Below are positions 24,291 through 37,672 of a stretch of DNA of 64,000 nt, in pieces (the first letter of the stretch is position 1; every line of letters starts with the position of its first letter). The notes under the pieces are model-generated. The model did no database searches. It saw only the letters and a list, made by a program, of their open reading frames with translations, and was not told the DNA's origin. The DNA comes from Glandiceps talaboti. Its lineage: Eukaryota; Hemichordata; Enteropneusta; Spengelidae. The stretch covers positions 5,286,922 through 5,350,921 of the forward strand of contig NC_135563.1 of the NCBI RefSeq assembly GCF_964340395.1, in the 5' to 3' direction. The position numbers and the translations under genes are program-made.

Positions 24291-24330
24291 GAAATAAAGG
24301 AAAAAAATTCTAAATATTACAAAAAAAGAG

Positions 24331-26035
24331 TAGATAAACGTTACACCTTCATGGCTGGTATTGACATTTCTTGTTGTTGCATATTGTTACTTGTGTCCAG
24401 TACCAGATACAAATCTGTCTAGCATAAACATTGACTATTTTGAATGACGTAATGCACTTTACAGGTATCGCATTAGGTTTGTAGATAAATTTGAAATAGA
24501 GGTCAAATTATATGAAAACTCAACCCTTTGAGAAATCCAAAATGGCTGACGTAAAGTGTGTCAACGTTGAGAATATAAAAGGTTGTCGAAAGCAAGATGG
24601 TGAATCCGCAGATTCATTTTTATAGCTACAATGATGTAGGCTTGGTGTTTTACTAATAGGACATCGTGTTTGTGACACAAAGCTAGACATATTTCAACTC
24701 TATATTAACAATAACAGAGACACAATAAACACAGCAGGATCCGCATTGCCCAATCACATTGAACACAGATGTTGTGTTCTTTCACAGTGCAGTAAAACAA
24801 CTAAACATTATAGATGGACTTTATGGTATTAATTTTGCATTAGAGGTTGTCTGAGTGTGTGTATTAAATGTCATGTTACATGACTAAAAACCAAGCCCAC
24901 ATCATTTTTGCTGTTTCATTTAAAATAAATACCAGGAACAAGCTTTCATATGCCAAAGTTTGGAGTGGAGAGTTTTTTGTAGAATTCCTGGTACCCGTGG
25001 AGCATTCTACTGTAATTTTACATACAATAGCTATTAACGTGCACCGGTCGTAACTCACGGCTGGGTTAAATTGATCTGTGTGTATTTTGAACACAAATCA
25101 ATATCACTGGCCCGAAAGTCAGATTAGTCGATTATAATGTGGCAGATATTAAAATGTGTTCACAATTAGACAAAGTGTGTCAAATTTACATGTATTTGTC
25201 TCCTAGCAGTTTCTGCATTTTGTTAAGTATGCTTCTAGTAATTAATGCAAGTTGATCATGTGAAATAATGTGAAAGAAACTAAACATATTGTATGGTTTA
25301 ATTAAAGTATTTTTCATTTGAATAGTGTTTACTGCGAATATTTATGAACATAACAAGGTTACTTCTTTGTCTTTACATATCAAATACGAAATTGGACATG
25401 TCTGTTGAAACATCATATCTTAAACAAATTTAAAAGAAACAATTGGCAAGCTATTGTTTCGGCATTGTCCCCCATGAATTCGCAAGACATGTGGTTGACT
25501 TTTTATCCGATCTTACCTTTTAATTACATGAAAAATGTTTTGTACATAGAAGTGGTATGTAAATCCCACTAGTTCTATAAGCAATTATTCTTTTCTGAAT
25601 ACGTGTTTTGTTTACTCACCCGATAGCAATCAATTTGTTAAAGATTTATAAAGTAATGGATGGTGCTCTTTATCTTAAAGTAACTAATGAGTGGTATGTG
25701 GTTTATAAGAAATAAACTATGCATGATTTAGCAATATATGACCACGACTGGCACATAGCAAATAAATCCACAACTTAATACAAACAAGAACTATATCCCT
25801 AGATGGTGATGACACAGTATGAAATTACTGTGCCATACATCAATTTCGGGAAGAACATCAAAGGTGAGAAAACGAGTTATGACTGTTTGATGACAAGGAA
25901 CTATTATTAAGTTTGGGTTTACTATTTTATACTAAGTTGAATGATCCAAGGTATGCAATAATGATTAAAGCCTAACTACTGTTTATATCCTAGCTTCCAA
26001 ATTGAATTAATGATATCAGACACATTGTGATAACT
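24331..26035. other. AT-rich non-coding stretch
   Basis: No supported gene. Frames at 24868-25094 on both strands overlap and lack motifs. A small perfect-stem hairpin-like ACAGTA...TACTGT lies near 25815-25835. Confidence 0.45.
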
Positions 26036-26040
26036 GGGTG

Positions 26041-26060
26041 TGTGGGGGGGGGGGGGGGGC
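26041..26060 (+). repeat. Poly-G tract after GTGTG
   Basis: An uninterrupted G run of about 15 bases; no surrounding element ends were found. Confidence 0.9.
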
Positions 26061-26318
26061 ATCACTTGACATCCCTTGGTATAGAATATCAATAAAACCA
26101 GAATCTTTGCTTGAAATGTACGGACTCACTATCCCTATTTAATTACAGTGTGTCTGATATACTGATATACTAGGGGATCTGTTTGCTGACCTTATCTGAC
26201 CTATAGGAGACTTCACCTTACCTGACCGTCCTTGTTTTTAAATCAGGCTGCGTACCCATGTTCCACCTATATACGGACCTACTTCCTGTTAGCGGTGGTG
26301 ACCTTTGACCTAAATCTT

Positions 26319-26470
26319 TGTATGTATGTATGTATGTATGTATGTATGTATGTATGTATGTATGTATGTATGTATGTATGCATGCATGCATGCATGCATG
26401 CATGCATGTATGTATGTATGTATGTATGTATGTATGTATGTACGTACGTACGTGTGTGTGTGTGTGTGTA
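26319..26470 (+). repeat. Compound (TATG)n-(GCAT)n-(TATG)n-(CGTA)n-(GT)n microsatellite
   Basis: A TATG array encloses a central (GCAT)n block at about 26380-26408 and is followed by CGTA and GT runs. All long frames across it are artefacts. Confidence 0.97.
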
Positions 26471-29400
26471 TGAAACCATCATGCACACATTTTACAGTAC
26501 TATTAAACTTGATGACATGAGGTATGTATGATATCATCAAACGTGGAGATGGCATGCAAAGGATAGTACATGTCTTCCTTATATTGTAAGGTTACTCATA
26601 AAGAATGAACATGTACATATAAAACAGAACTGAGCTAAACCTTCCTATCATCAGCAGGTTGATACCAAACACTTAATTTACACTTTAAAGGTGTTCACAT
26701 ACCATAAACATTAAACATGTGTAGGAAGACGACAAACATTGTTCATCCTGCCATTTAGACACACTGTATACACACTATATATTTATTCAAAATCCCTATG
26801 CAGACTACATCAACTTTGTAATTTCGACATCAAAATACCCTTTCGGTTATCAATGCACATATTAAATTCTAATATCATGATATTTTTGTTCAACATATAC
26901 TGTGAATATCTTCAGAAAATGGTATATTGAGCTTTGTTGAAAAGGTACTAGATAACTTGTTAACAATTGTTATTCATTTCATACATACTTTGCATACATT
27001 GTGAACAACACCTCCGACCAAATTACAATCGAAAACATGCATGGTGCATTTTACTAAGGTTACAGAGCAGTAAATTCATAGCTGTCGACACGCATGTAAA
27101 TAAATAACCAGGAAATATGTTTTACTTGCTCTATGTATAAACTGAGGCAATATATAAGGCGAAAACACTCACAACTATGTAAACGTTAACTACATGTATT
27201 TCTGGTATAATGTTTTTTTTGGGCAAAATAGCAAGTCTGAGAGATAAATCTGTAATGACATAAACCCATTTATAAATGTCTCGAGGGAGCTCATTAATTG
27301 GTGTCTGGAAGGCTGATCAAACGAATTTGATTTAGCACTTATTCCATCTGTAAAAGTAATTTGAAAATTTCCAAACCTTTGATCTAATTAGGACGTTAAG
27401 CTTCAAGGACTTGCTTGTAGATTATGCCAAATTTGATAACAGCATTGATATAATCACATAGAAAACGGATGTAATTACAGCCAGTTTTTACCTTTTTCAA
27501 TAGACAAATCGTAAATACACTAGAAAAGACAATCTGTTAGCCACGAGTAATTTCAATGTTAAGTAGTGAAGCGCTCGTACAACTTGGAATTGCAGCACAA
27601 TATTTATTGGAGCAGGAATTAATGAGAATAAAAGTCTGTTTTTCGCTTTTGTAAGATGACTGGGCTAAAGCTTTTATATTATCAGATTTTCTCACGATTT
27701 TACCGTTATCGAAGACTTTGTATCGCAACCATAGTAAATGTATGTGATGGTATGAACTTAGAAAGCAGGATTTCTGTTTACATTTAGAATTGAACATGTA
27801 TATAACAGAATGATACCACTAAAAAATAAGCTCTATGAAGTTATGAAAAAAAGAAATTGCTATATTTTGGTAACCCGCGACGAGTTTGGGTGATGAAGAG
27901 TATGCAACGCAGAACACACGTTTCTTGTGACATACTCTAAGAACAGTTGGCCAAAGGTTACGAATGCAGTTTTCTGCAATCGTGTAGTTATCATTCCATT
28001 CTCGTAAAATGTCAATCGTGAGCTTGTTAGAATGAGATTACGCCTGCAACACCGACGCCAAAAGTATTGACGCCGAGAGACTTTCTCATTTGATGTCTAT
28101 ATAATTTCACCTTCGTTACTTCAATAGCAGTAACAGGTTTCCAAAGACTATTGCTTGCGTCCTTGGTCTCTTGCTACAATGTCAGTGTCATAAAATGTAC
28201 AAATTCTGCCCTCTCTGAAAGTATTTGTATACTTAGAAATCTGTCAGTGATATAATTTATGAGCAGGCAATAAAACGAAAATGCCAAATCTCTTTTGGCC
28301 TTCGATGTGATCATGTAGCAAATATTCAATATCGTAAAGGTCATCATTCAAATACCAGTTTATTGAACTGTTTATACCCTTTCCTTTATTCCGTAAACAA
28401 ACACGAAACTTCACTATGGAAAGTGATATATTCATGTCACCAATCATCACCGTGAAAAGAATTCAATTACCTGTTATTTTAGTCATAGAAACTATCGTAT
28501 GTTCTTTTAGGAAGGCCAGGTTGTCATTTACCCATGTATATAAGGCTCTTGTGATTGAAATTCGAAGTGTCGGTGACAGCGCGCTGCTACTGGTGAAATG
28601 TTAGAAATGACATGCAAGTGATTAATTAGCACAGGAAGGATCAACATGCTCGCCTACAACCACCTTTCAATGCCAACATACGTCATACCATTCTATGATA
28701 GTTCTGTCTCTTATTTTCACACAGTGTGGCTAAACTATGTTGGGTAACATGATGGTACATTTATCTGATGTTATTTCTCTACCAATCTTTCCACCAGCCC
28801 ACACCAGTCTCTCCAGCTGGGAAACCCCATATTCGCAATGTTTAATTCCTGTACTGCAAACAATCCGAAATACTTCTGATAAATCAAGATCTAGTTACGA
28901 TTTAAATTCAATTTCCATTTTTTCAATTATAGATATGAATACTGTTATCTATATCTCAGGCATTTTCAAAATTGTGACGAATGAATCTACCGGCAGAAAA
29001 TAACCTCGAAATGATCAAGTGGTGACTTGCACCCACACTGGGCAGGATCCGTATCGCCATTCATACACCTCAAACCATCACATTTCACGATTTATTAAAA
29101 CGTTCAAGATGACACTTTTAAATCTCAGTGCAACCGTGCTATCTAGTTATTTAAAATGAACGAGTTAGCTTTGTTGTACGGTATAAGGAAGGGAACAAAG
29201 CCCAGTTGAAAGGGGTGAAATGACGGAAGTTACTACATGTAGTGCCTTTATCGGCTTTGATAAAATTTCAGCAGCGTTTCAATGGCATCTACTCTATCTG
29301 GATAATTCACAACTTACACGAAAATCGTCGTCACACGAAACAAAACCCGGTCAGTACAATCGCACACGGAGTCTTATTGGAATTTGAATTAACAAAATAG

Positions 29401-30973
29401 AGATGTTCGTGATCGTCGAAAACATTGCATACAAATTCCTTAAACCACAGCGTTTATGTCTCAGTTGGACAGGGTTACGTGGTGACGTCTAGAACGAATG
29501 TTTAGGGTCAGGCCGGCATACTTTTTCTAAGAGAATGAAGGGAAGTAACACAGACTGTTTGAGAAATTGCCACCTTTTCTTGGTGACCTGACTGTCGTGT
29601 GACAAACTACTAATACTCTATTATTATCCAAAAGCATAATTATACGCAACGTGTTGGTTACCCCTTTTAAACTGTCAATTCAAGTTCTAGTCAGGGTCCA
29701 ATTAAAAAATAGCATAACAGTCGTAACTCTATCGTTCTGATAATCTTGTTCCCCGCAACATAGTAATGTCAAGTTTTGACTCGTAAATATTGTGATCTGT
29801 TGCCATGGTAAAAGTTGTATCAAGTATTCACCACTCCAGGTTCAGGTATATTTCCATGGAAATACTAAGGTTATCAAAAATGTAGAGTTACGCCTCAAGC
29901 GTCATGCAAGTGCACAGTTTACATAACTGTGCCTTTGATCATAAACCATATTTGTCATGATGTTTTCCAAAGTTTGCGCTCATGAAGACGTTCCCTCGTG
30001 CATTAACGTCGACTATGTCACGGTTTTTGAATGAATTGGGTATGACATTTCATCACTAAGTGATGGGTATAGAACTCTGAGAAACCCACGAGAGCTTTCG
30101 ATGAAAACAGACTAAACATGTTATTTTTTTTATACATTCGATTCATCTTAAGAAAAACTCTCCATCTGTCAATCAAGTATGTATAGAATTTGTTCCATAC
30201 GAAAGCCGTGCTTATTGTTTAATCTATCAATCAAAGTGACGCAAATGCTGCCGTATCACCACGTATTAATTTTTCAAGAAAATTGTTATCTCTTTTCCCA
30301 TTACGATAAGCACGCCAGGAAGCGTTATCACAATAACCTAGCAGGGAACGAATTCAATGTACAATTTTAATGAATGGTTCTATAATTGTTATACGTAAAT
30401 CATTTGGGAGATCGAGTTTCAGCTTTTACTTTACACGAGTTGGCTAAACCTCCCAAAATACTCCTTTTGTTGGGTATTTGACATTCACAGAGTGTTGTCA
30501 TGTTTATTCCCAAACGTATTTAAATTGAACAGTAAATTAACGTACCTATAAACGCGCGTAGAATATCACCATGTCTTAAGAGTATTAATGACTCTGTACT
30601 TCTATTTTGATCAATGTATACGCGTGGGGGTTGATATTAAATATCATAGGTAAGAGTTGGTTTGCTATTTTTCACTTCATCCCCAAATATGTGATATAAT
30701 TCTGTGACAGCCTTGACTAACAGTTATTAATACAAGTGTATTTTAAGATATTGAAATATCTCAGCTGCTGACAATTACTTTGGCAGAGCAAGTACAAACA
30801 GGAATTTTTTAGCACCCAGACAGTTCACACACTGGTAGCACATTGGGAAACTCTTACGAGCAGAAACAGTGACTGTATAGTTACATATGTGTAAAATATA
30901 GTAAATAGCACCTTAAACCTGAACTAGCTGCAACTGGGAATGGTCAATTATTTATAAAGAAATTGTATCAGTT
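26471..30973. other. 4.5-kb AT-rich stretch without a recognisable gene
   Basis: Several 60-90 codon frames occur (27537-27797 -, 28244-28450 -, 28737-29003 +), but none shows domain motifs, splice support or a convincing start. This may be intron or intergenic DNA. Confidence 0.45.
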
Positions 30974-31365
30974 AATTAGTGGTCAATATTTGTTGTATGT
31001 AGTGTAGTGGCAAGTTTGAATCTTGAGCGAAGGCTTGGTTTGTAATCTGCAACTATGTTAAAACTGTACCAGTTGTAACTGGTGTATAATTTTTCGACCA
31101 GAGAACCACAGTATCGTCACTGACAATTGTTAAGGTACCAATGATTAGATATTGTATATTTTAACCAGAAGTCAATATTAACCATAAGCAGTACAGAAAC
31201 TGGTTGAAATCATGGTCGCCGTTGAGGGCGCCGATTTTAGAGTGCGGATCCAAAAGTCCTTTTGATTGATTTGTCCTGTATACAGCTACAGCAATACGTT
31301 TATCCCCATGCATGTGATGCTATGCTGTTCACGGTGTAAGATATTATGAGTAAGTTATTTAACCT
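30974..31365 (+). repeat. Dispersed repeat, copy A of an inverted pair
   Basis: This copy matches the reverse complement of 39497-39844. Shared blocks, in order, are ATTAGTGG, TAGTGTAGTGGCAAGT, AATCTTGAG, CTTGGTTT, CATAAGCAGTACAGAAAC, GGTTGAAAT, TCGCCGTTGAGGGCG, TACAGCTACA and CTGTTCACGGTGTA. No terminal inverted repeats or coding capacity are evident, so the class is unknown. Confidence 0.75.
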
Positions 31366-32478
31366 AACAAAATATTTTCAAAAGTATAACAATGCTGAGG
31401 AAATATCTTATATGCCATCAACTGTTCTAACAATGCGAAAAAACAATGGTAACGTCAAAGTAGGTATACATCGACATTAACCATTAAACGTATAGTAAAT
31501 TAACCGATGTTTTTAAGTAAGTACTTGAGTAGAACGTTTATAAATCCAGCTCGTGTCGCTTTAATAAACACAATGCTAGGCATAAACTGTTTTTATGTTT
31601 TAATTTTCCAACAAAAAATATGGTTTAGACGACTAAACTTAATCAAATTGACGTACAGTTCTATGAACATTCTTACAATGATCAGATACACATGCACGGA
31701 CGTAAAGGTAATAGCTGGAAGCATTTTGATTTGATTATTTTTTATCCCTCTGTTTTAAGTTGTTTTTTCCTGTTAAGCGAACCATTGTCTTTTCGCAAGT
31801 GTGATGTATACGTGCCACAATTCACAAAATTACAATTCTGTCATCTATTTGCAGCCATGGACACTTATTCAAAATACAACATTTTTTATTTCAAAACGTG
31901 TGAAATAATCGTCTGAACAATAGTAAACAATTCAGTTCTAGGTCCTAATGGAACTCCATTAAGAAAAAGACGAACGTAATTTCGACTTCACTATTGTCAG
32001 CATGTATTCATTAAGTCTATTCTAGTACACAGACTGTGCCAATAAATGATGACTAATACTTGATTACATGGCAGCCGTGAAAGTGCATACATTTGCACCG
32101 GTGGTGTTGAGATAAATGCATTTAGTACGTTAACATCAAAGTCTTCTCACTGCAGGAGACTGTCAGACACTCAGAAACCCACGCGTCTAAATTATCATTC
32201 AATCAGACAGTGTAAGAGCCTTCGTACCAGTAAGTCTTATACAGAATGACAGGCTGAAAGTCATTAAAGAACAAGTGTAGCTTCTGATTCATTACGCTGC
32301 TGTATTTCTTTCTGTTGGTGTTTTTCTGCGGGTATAATCAAATCGAGGGTGTCGCTTTGAGTTTGATTTGGACGCCTTCCATCTGCCAGCAATAGTTGGA
32401 ACTCACACAACCATGTGCAAATCAATAAGATCAAACGGTCATATATATTTAAAGAACTTAAAGAACTTTCTGCCTATA
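31366..32478. other. AT-rich non-coding stretch
   Basis: No supported gene; frames at 31507-31916 (+) overlap one another and lack motifs. Confidence 0.45.
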
Positions 32479-32573
32479 AATGAAATCATCGCAAACCACA
32501 TATTTTCTAGCCCAAGAACTCGATATCGTTGAAATATTTGGGTTAGAAATGTATGGTTCGCGATGATATCATT
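32479..32573. ncRNA. Long imperfect hairpin, microRNA-precursor-like or MITE remnant
   Basis: The left arm 32479-32515 pairs with the right arm 32538-32573 with a few mismatches and one bulge, around a 22-base loop. Paired blocks are ATCATCGC/GCGATGAT, AACCA/TGGTT, ATTT-CTA/TAGAAAT and GCCCAA/TTGGGT. Arm and loop sizes resemble an animal pre-miRNA, but a short foldback transposon remnant would look the same. No known seed is recognised. Confidence 0.3.
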
Positions 32574-32608
32574 CATAATATGAATAATGTAACTATGGCG
32601 TTTTTAAA

Positions 32609-33028
32609 GTGACCATATGGTTGAAAATTAGCTATTTATTTTTGATTTTGACTGCTAAAGCAACGCTACTATATGTGTCTATTTGCAAAACCAATATGAA
32701 AGAATATACACTTAGTCTTTGTTTGTGTAACAAAAAATTGCAAGAAAAACTGAAGGAATTCAAAATGTTTATTTTTATTGTATGTACAATCACTAACACA
32801 TTAATTCAATGTTTTGCAATTTATTGAGTTACAAACGACTTGATATACATTATTTCACTTTGTTTTTCCAAGTTTAAAAACGATAATAAAGTAGTTTTAT
32901 TGATTAAAAATCCCAGATCAATTTTAGACAACATGGCTACTTTAATTAAGAGAAATAGTTTACAGTAATGAGATTAAAAATATTAAATTGATCGGAACAT
33001 TTATTTGCTTCGATGATGTAGCAAGATG
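32609..33028. other. AT-rich non-coding stretch
   Basis: A 72-codon plus-strand frame (32609-32827) has no motifs; nothing is supported. Confidence 0.4.
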
Positions 33029-33087
33029 TGGCTATTTCTATTAAAGCACCCTTTTAATTGAAATCAGTGCTTTAATAGAAATAGCCA
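33029..33087. repeat. Perfect 21-bp inverted repeat with 17-base loop
   Basis: The arms 33029-33049 and 33067-33087 are exact reverse complements (for instance GGCTATTTCTATTAAAGC against GCTTTAATAGAAATAGCC). The perfect stem is unusual for a random AT-rich site of this length. It could be a miniature foldback element, a recently formed palindrome, or an RNA hairpin. Confidence 0.6.
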
Positions 33088-34144
33088 ACTTTTTGACTAC
33101 TCAAGGTGGTCTTCATTAGGGTCTAAAGTGAATAAAATAACTGTAGAAAATGCAAAAATAATCTATTAAATTTATACTGCTGTCCCTCTTTTCCCACTAT
33201 GTCAAGCATGCATTCAATTCTATTTAATGGGTTTCGCACAATGAAACTGCCCCCAACTGACCAATACCAATGTTTGTGTTTTAATGAAAAACTGACTGTT
33301 CATGTAAAATATGATAACTTGTAAGTGCATGAGGGTTGTGCATTAGAGCTATAGGAGATAAAGCTGATGTTCGCAGTGGATAAAAATAAAAATAACATCG
33401 AATTTGGACTGTTACTTCGAAGGAGTGTGAGCATGTGTTAGAATATTTGAGTTTAATCTTAACAGTATATAAGATTGAAAAATGTAGTGTGTTGTAGATA
33501 TAATGCGGGCATTGTCATCTTATTTTAAAAATTCGTTGAGTAAACTGATCTAAAACAATCCCTTCCTCACGAAATGTTGCCATCTGCAAATACCAGTGTT
33601 ACACTCGAGGATCGATCTGCGGAATTTTTCATGACAATGGTTGTACGATTTTCTTTACGTCATAAAACGAATGATGGATTGTGCTGCCAGAGACAAGCAT
33701 TGTTGGGCGAATATTTTGTAATATGATGTTGTTGTATTGGTAATGTAATGATGGCCCTTGTACATCAACGTCAGAGTGCAAGAGAAACTGTGCCTTGAAT
33801 AGTACATTTTTATTAATATGTCGCTCTTTGAAAAGTACATTTGTGACTGCCCCTTGAAACGGATATTGCATTCAGTGTAACACGTAAAATATCATTATAT
33901 TATTAGGCCTTAAGTACAATGACCACAGTTGTCACATTGCAACTTTAAATGTGGCATTTGGCAAATAACATAGTCGTCCAATTTATCTTTCGAAGTATAT
34001 ACTGATCGATTCTATGGTTTTATGTTAGATGCACACTCGAACACACACACCCCAAAATACAAATATATCCACACACCCAGAAGTACACAGACATACAGAT
34101 AGACAAACGCAAACAATCACACAGACACAGCGCAGTGGTAAAGA
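33088..34144. other. AT-rich non-coding stretch
   Basis: No supported gene; the frames at 33629-33871 (-) are nested in alternate frames and unrecognised. Confidence 0.45.
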
Positions 34145-34148
34145 GACA

Positions 34149-34269
34149 AGACATACATACATACATACATACATACATACATACATACATACATACATAC
34201 ATACATACATGCATGCATGCATGCATGCATGCATGCATGCATATATATATACATACATACATACATACA

Positions 34270-34302
<33 letters not shown>

Positions 34303-34315
34303 GATATATATGTAT

Positions 34316-34347
<32 letters not shown>
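34149..34347 (+). repeat. Compound (CATA)n-(GCAT)n-(CATA)n-(AT)n microsatellite
   Basis: A CATA array with a (GCAT)n core at about 34210-34242, a second CATA array, and then an AT dinucleotide run to about 34346. Frames over it are artefacts. Confidence 0.97.
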
Positions 34348-34349
<2 letters not shown>

Positions 34350-34350
<1 letters not shown>

Positions 34351-34453
34351 ATTACATCTTTCATCCAACCCCCTCTCCGTCTTTTTTTCTCTTCCTCTCT
34401 TTTCCTTTCTGTCTACCTCCCTCTTACCCCTCTCTCCCACTCTCTCTCCCCTG
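34350..34453 (+). repeat. Polypyrimidine tract
   Basis: About 100 bases are nearly all C/T, with TCTCTCCC and CTTTTTTTCTC runs, directly after the AT repeat. Low complexity; a stretch like this can precede a splice acceptor, but no exon follows. Confidence 0.7.
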
Positions 34454-35153
34454 AGTTCATTATGTACATCTGAGTAGCATTGATAAGTTGGTAACAGACA
34501 AATTAGTTAATGGATCAATCGATTGATTCCGTTTCATGGTTGATAGAAGGACTGATACCGTGATTTATTGCTTGAAAGGGAGAGTTAACTAACCACTTAT
34601 TGAATTTAACAGGTATGTGCATTTCAATTACTAATGCACTATTTACACAGTAATGAATTTATCAAATCTGTAATGTTATCAGCCATCCCGACGGAGGGAG
34701 AAGGCTCATCCCAAATTGGGACACAACTTTAATTAGTATGTTCTCATTTAACTTATCGATGACAGTACTGCGAAATTTTGTGAATGATGTACGATAATGA
34801 ACTATATCTCCCCCATGTACACGGTAAACATGAATGATGTTGCAAATTCACAGTTCAAACTGACCTTAATTTTGACTGAGAACTGCTTTCTACATGTCGT
34901 TTTCACTCAATATTATGGTACAGACTGTAACGATTACTTACAGGACCCTGATACCAACTAAACCAAGAAAGACACTGTGAGATAATGAAATGTTGGCTTG
35001 ATAAGTTTAGGGTGTTTTTGTCACAATAAAGAATACTTAGTTGAGAAATGTATGTTTGAGAAATGTTAGTGCTCGTTTGACAACCTCGACCCGTTATGCG
35101 TTGACCTTGTAATTCACTTCTCGTTACAAAAAACTTAATATTTCGGAGCTAGC

Positions 35154-35156
<3 letters not shown>
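34454..35156. other. AT-rich non-coding stretch
   Basis: Nothing supported. Confidence 0.5.
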
Positions 35157-35209
<53 letters not shown>

Positions 35210-35240
35210 CCACCACCACCCCACCCCCACGCACACACAG
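35157..35240 (+). repeat. (CA)n microsatellite with C/A-rich flank
   Basis: About 25 perfect CA units are followed by CCACC and CACGCACACA variants. Confidence 0.95.
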
Positions 35241-35925
35241 CATTGTGTCAGTAATGGAGATTGAACTTGACAACCACCATATCAGTTGCAACTCTCAGCT
35301 AAGTGTTTCAGTATATCGTCAATACTCTAAAATTAAAGTTGAGCGACATACGATCAGTTACTGTACGACATCACTTTATGAATGGTGAATACTATGACCT
35401 CTTGACTCCAGGACAAGTCAAGCATGACAGATATTAGAACGAGAGTCAAAGTTAATTAAAGGCGGTTAGTTGAAATATAGTATAAAAGAAGGCTTCAAAT
35501 ATCAAAGTCCTTTATTGAATATTAAGTTAATTGGGAAAGGGGAGCTTTTAAGGGGAAAAGATATAAGATCATGGTACTTCTATTGAGAGAAATGGGACTA
35601 ATATACGTCATTATCAAGAACTAATCTTAGAGACATGGACACTTTTTGACGTCGGTGATGGATTGTTATCATTTGATAGTTCGCCTTAATATGCGATTAT
35701 GTATTTATCCTTTCTTTTCTTGACATCTGTAATGATGTCAGGAAATAGGCGATTCAAGATGACATGATCAAGCCATTAAAACGAGTTCCTGAGAATTCAT
35801 TTATTCCATATCAGGCAATATAAAGGTACTTGGAGTGAAACGTCTTTCAATTACTAACGAAGGAAAATAAGTACCAGTGAGGATGTTCCTCTTATGTCTA
35901 GTTTGATCCTGTGTAGGAATACTCT
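35241..35925. other. AT-rich non-coding stretch
   Basis: Nothing supported. Confidence 0.5.
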
Positions 35926-35929
35926 GATG

Positions 35930-35972
35930 CATACGCACACACATACACACACATCAACATACACATGCATGC

Positions 35973-36030
<58 letters not shown>

Positions 36031-36073
36031 TACATACATACATACATACATACATACATACATACATACATGT
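35930..36073 (+). repeat. Compound (CA)n-(CATA)n microsatellite
   Basis: Interrupted CA and CATA units lead into a perfect CA run and a (CATA)n array that abuts the dispersed repeat at 36074. Confidence 0.95.
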
Positions 36074-36418
36074 ACACAAACACACGCAGACAGAAGCATT
36101 TCTCGATGCCTTAACCACTACTGAAAGTTAGTTAAGGTCTATAAAAACTAAGAAAGTCATTACTATATATATCGAATACAAATAGCTGCCAGTTGAACAT
36201 TCCGATTTACATTGTAATAATATACAAAGTGAAGATGTAATAAAAGTTTGAAACTTTAAATCGCTTATTTCATAAACTACGTTTTACCGAATTGGCTTAA
36301 AGACATAACAAAATGCTCCCTAGGATGGTGCTGATTTATTAAATTATGTAGAAGGGATCCAATTACCTGTCGTTCAGTCTTACCTTTAATTGTATATAAA
36401 TCTTTTCATGCATATGTC
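36074..36418 (+). repeat. Dispersed repeat of a second inverted pair, copy 1
   Basis: This ~345-bp segment is highly similar to the reverse complement of 45982-46335. Blocks such as CATTTCTCGATGCC, CCACTACTGAAA, TCGATTTACATTGTAA (with one change), TTTCATAAACTACGTT, CTCCCTAGGATGGTGCTGA, TATGTAGAAGGGATCCAAT and CCTGTCGTTCAGTCTTACCT occur in order. One end of both copies merges into CA-type microsatellite, so the element may carry or seed it. No ORF. Confidence 0.85.
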
Positions 36419-36463
36419 AGGATACGAGTGCGTTATTCCGCAGACGTCCATGTCGTATGTGTA

Positions 36464-36473
36464 CATACATACA

Positions 36474-36504
<31 letters not shown>

Positions 36505-36518
36505 GTACATACATATGT
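36464..36518 (+). repeat. (CATA)n microsatellite
   Basis: A short CATA array with CATATGTA variants at its right end. Confidence 0.9.
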
Positions 36519-36599
36519 ACATGCATACCCCTGATGCATACACACAACAACACACAATCAGCTAGCAACGGTGGAAGGAAGGCTTGCACACTTTAAGAA

Positions 36600-37672
36600 T
36601 GTGAGTTTCTAATAATCCACTAACATAGTGGATTTTATTAGTATATTTTATTTAATTACTCTTTTATCTATATATGTGACGTCATGATGGTCGATGCAGT
36701 TTGGGTCTACTTGAAAGCTGTCAAATAATAAAAGTTTGATCCTCCCCGCTCCCGCTATCATTCTTTGCTGACTGTAGGGATCGCATGAATGAAGTTTCAG
36801 GAAGTTAAATGGTCGCTGTGCGTCTGCGCCAGGAAAAAAGGGAAATAGAGGAACGATAAATATGTATATTTTTTTTACAGCTAGTGAAGGAAACGTTTTA
36901 ATCAGCTAATTCATGTCTTCACCCAGTGGTCCGTTCATTGCTTCTCGTCTAATTATTGATCTAGCTAGATCAAATGTACCTAAATTTACTCTTTGTCAAA
37001 ATATTTTGATAATTAACTTTTGACCTCTGACAAATCATGTGTATTAGTATTATTATTTATAGCCGTGACAAGGGTATACCAAAAATGTGGATGTTAAAAA
37101 ACAACAAATACAACAACACACATTGCAAACATAGAAAACCAGTACATGTGAAATTAATGATACTGATACCAAATTATGAAGAGACTTCTATTTGATTAAA
37201 ATGCGAATATAAGTTATTACACAAATGTGTTTGAATCATTGTATAATTGGTGATAGAAAACATTACTTGTGACGTAGAAAAACAAAACAATCGTCACACA
37301 ACACAAATGAGGGCGATCTTTACTGAGTATGCTCGAGGCGATGTTCGACGTACATGCATTCTCATGAATACAGTTGCACCTTATTAATAGGTAGATATCA
37401 ATGATAAAAGTTCCTTAAGGAGTCAGCGAAATGTTTGCGAAGTTTGTACTAATTCCTCAAATTTCATATGGAATATACAGAGAATCTTTCTTGTTATAGA
37501 AACCTGAATACACCATTCCAGAACTACAAAAGATACACAACGTAAAATATTTGAACAAATTCGACTGATCGAACTCTAAGATGTATAAACGTAAAAGCAA
37601 TAGTTGTTATTATTTATTGAACTTAGTAGTAAGGACTTTTGTATAACCTTGCTAGTGACAACAAATGGAAGT
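36600..37672. other. AT-rich non-coding stretch
   Basis: A perfect TGACGTCA lies at 36677-36684. No gene supported. Confidence 0.5.

Noticed and set aside
28244-28450. VMIGDMNIS as a possible LINE endonuclease motif
   Set aside because: No other endonuclease or RT motifs occur in order around it; most likely chance.
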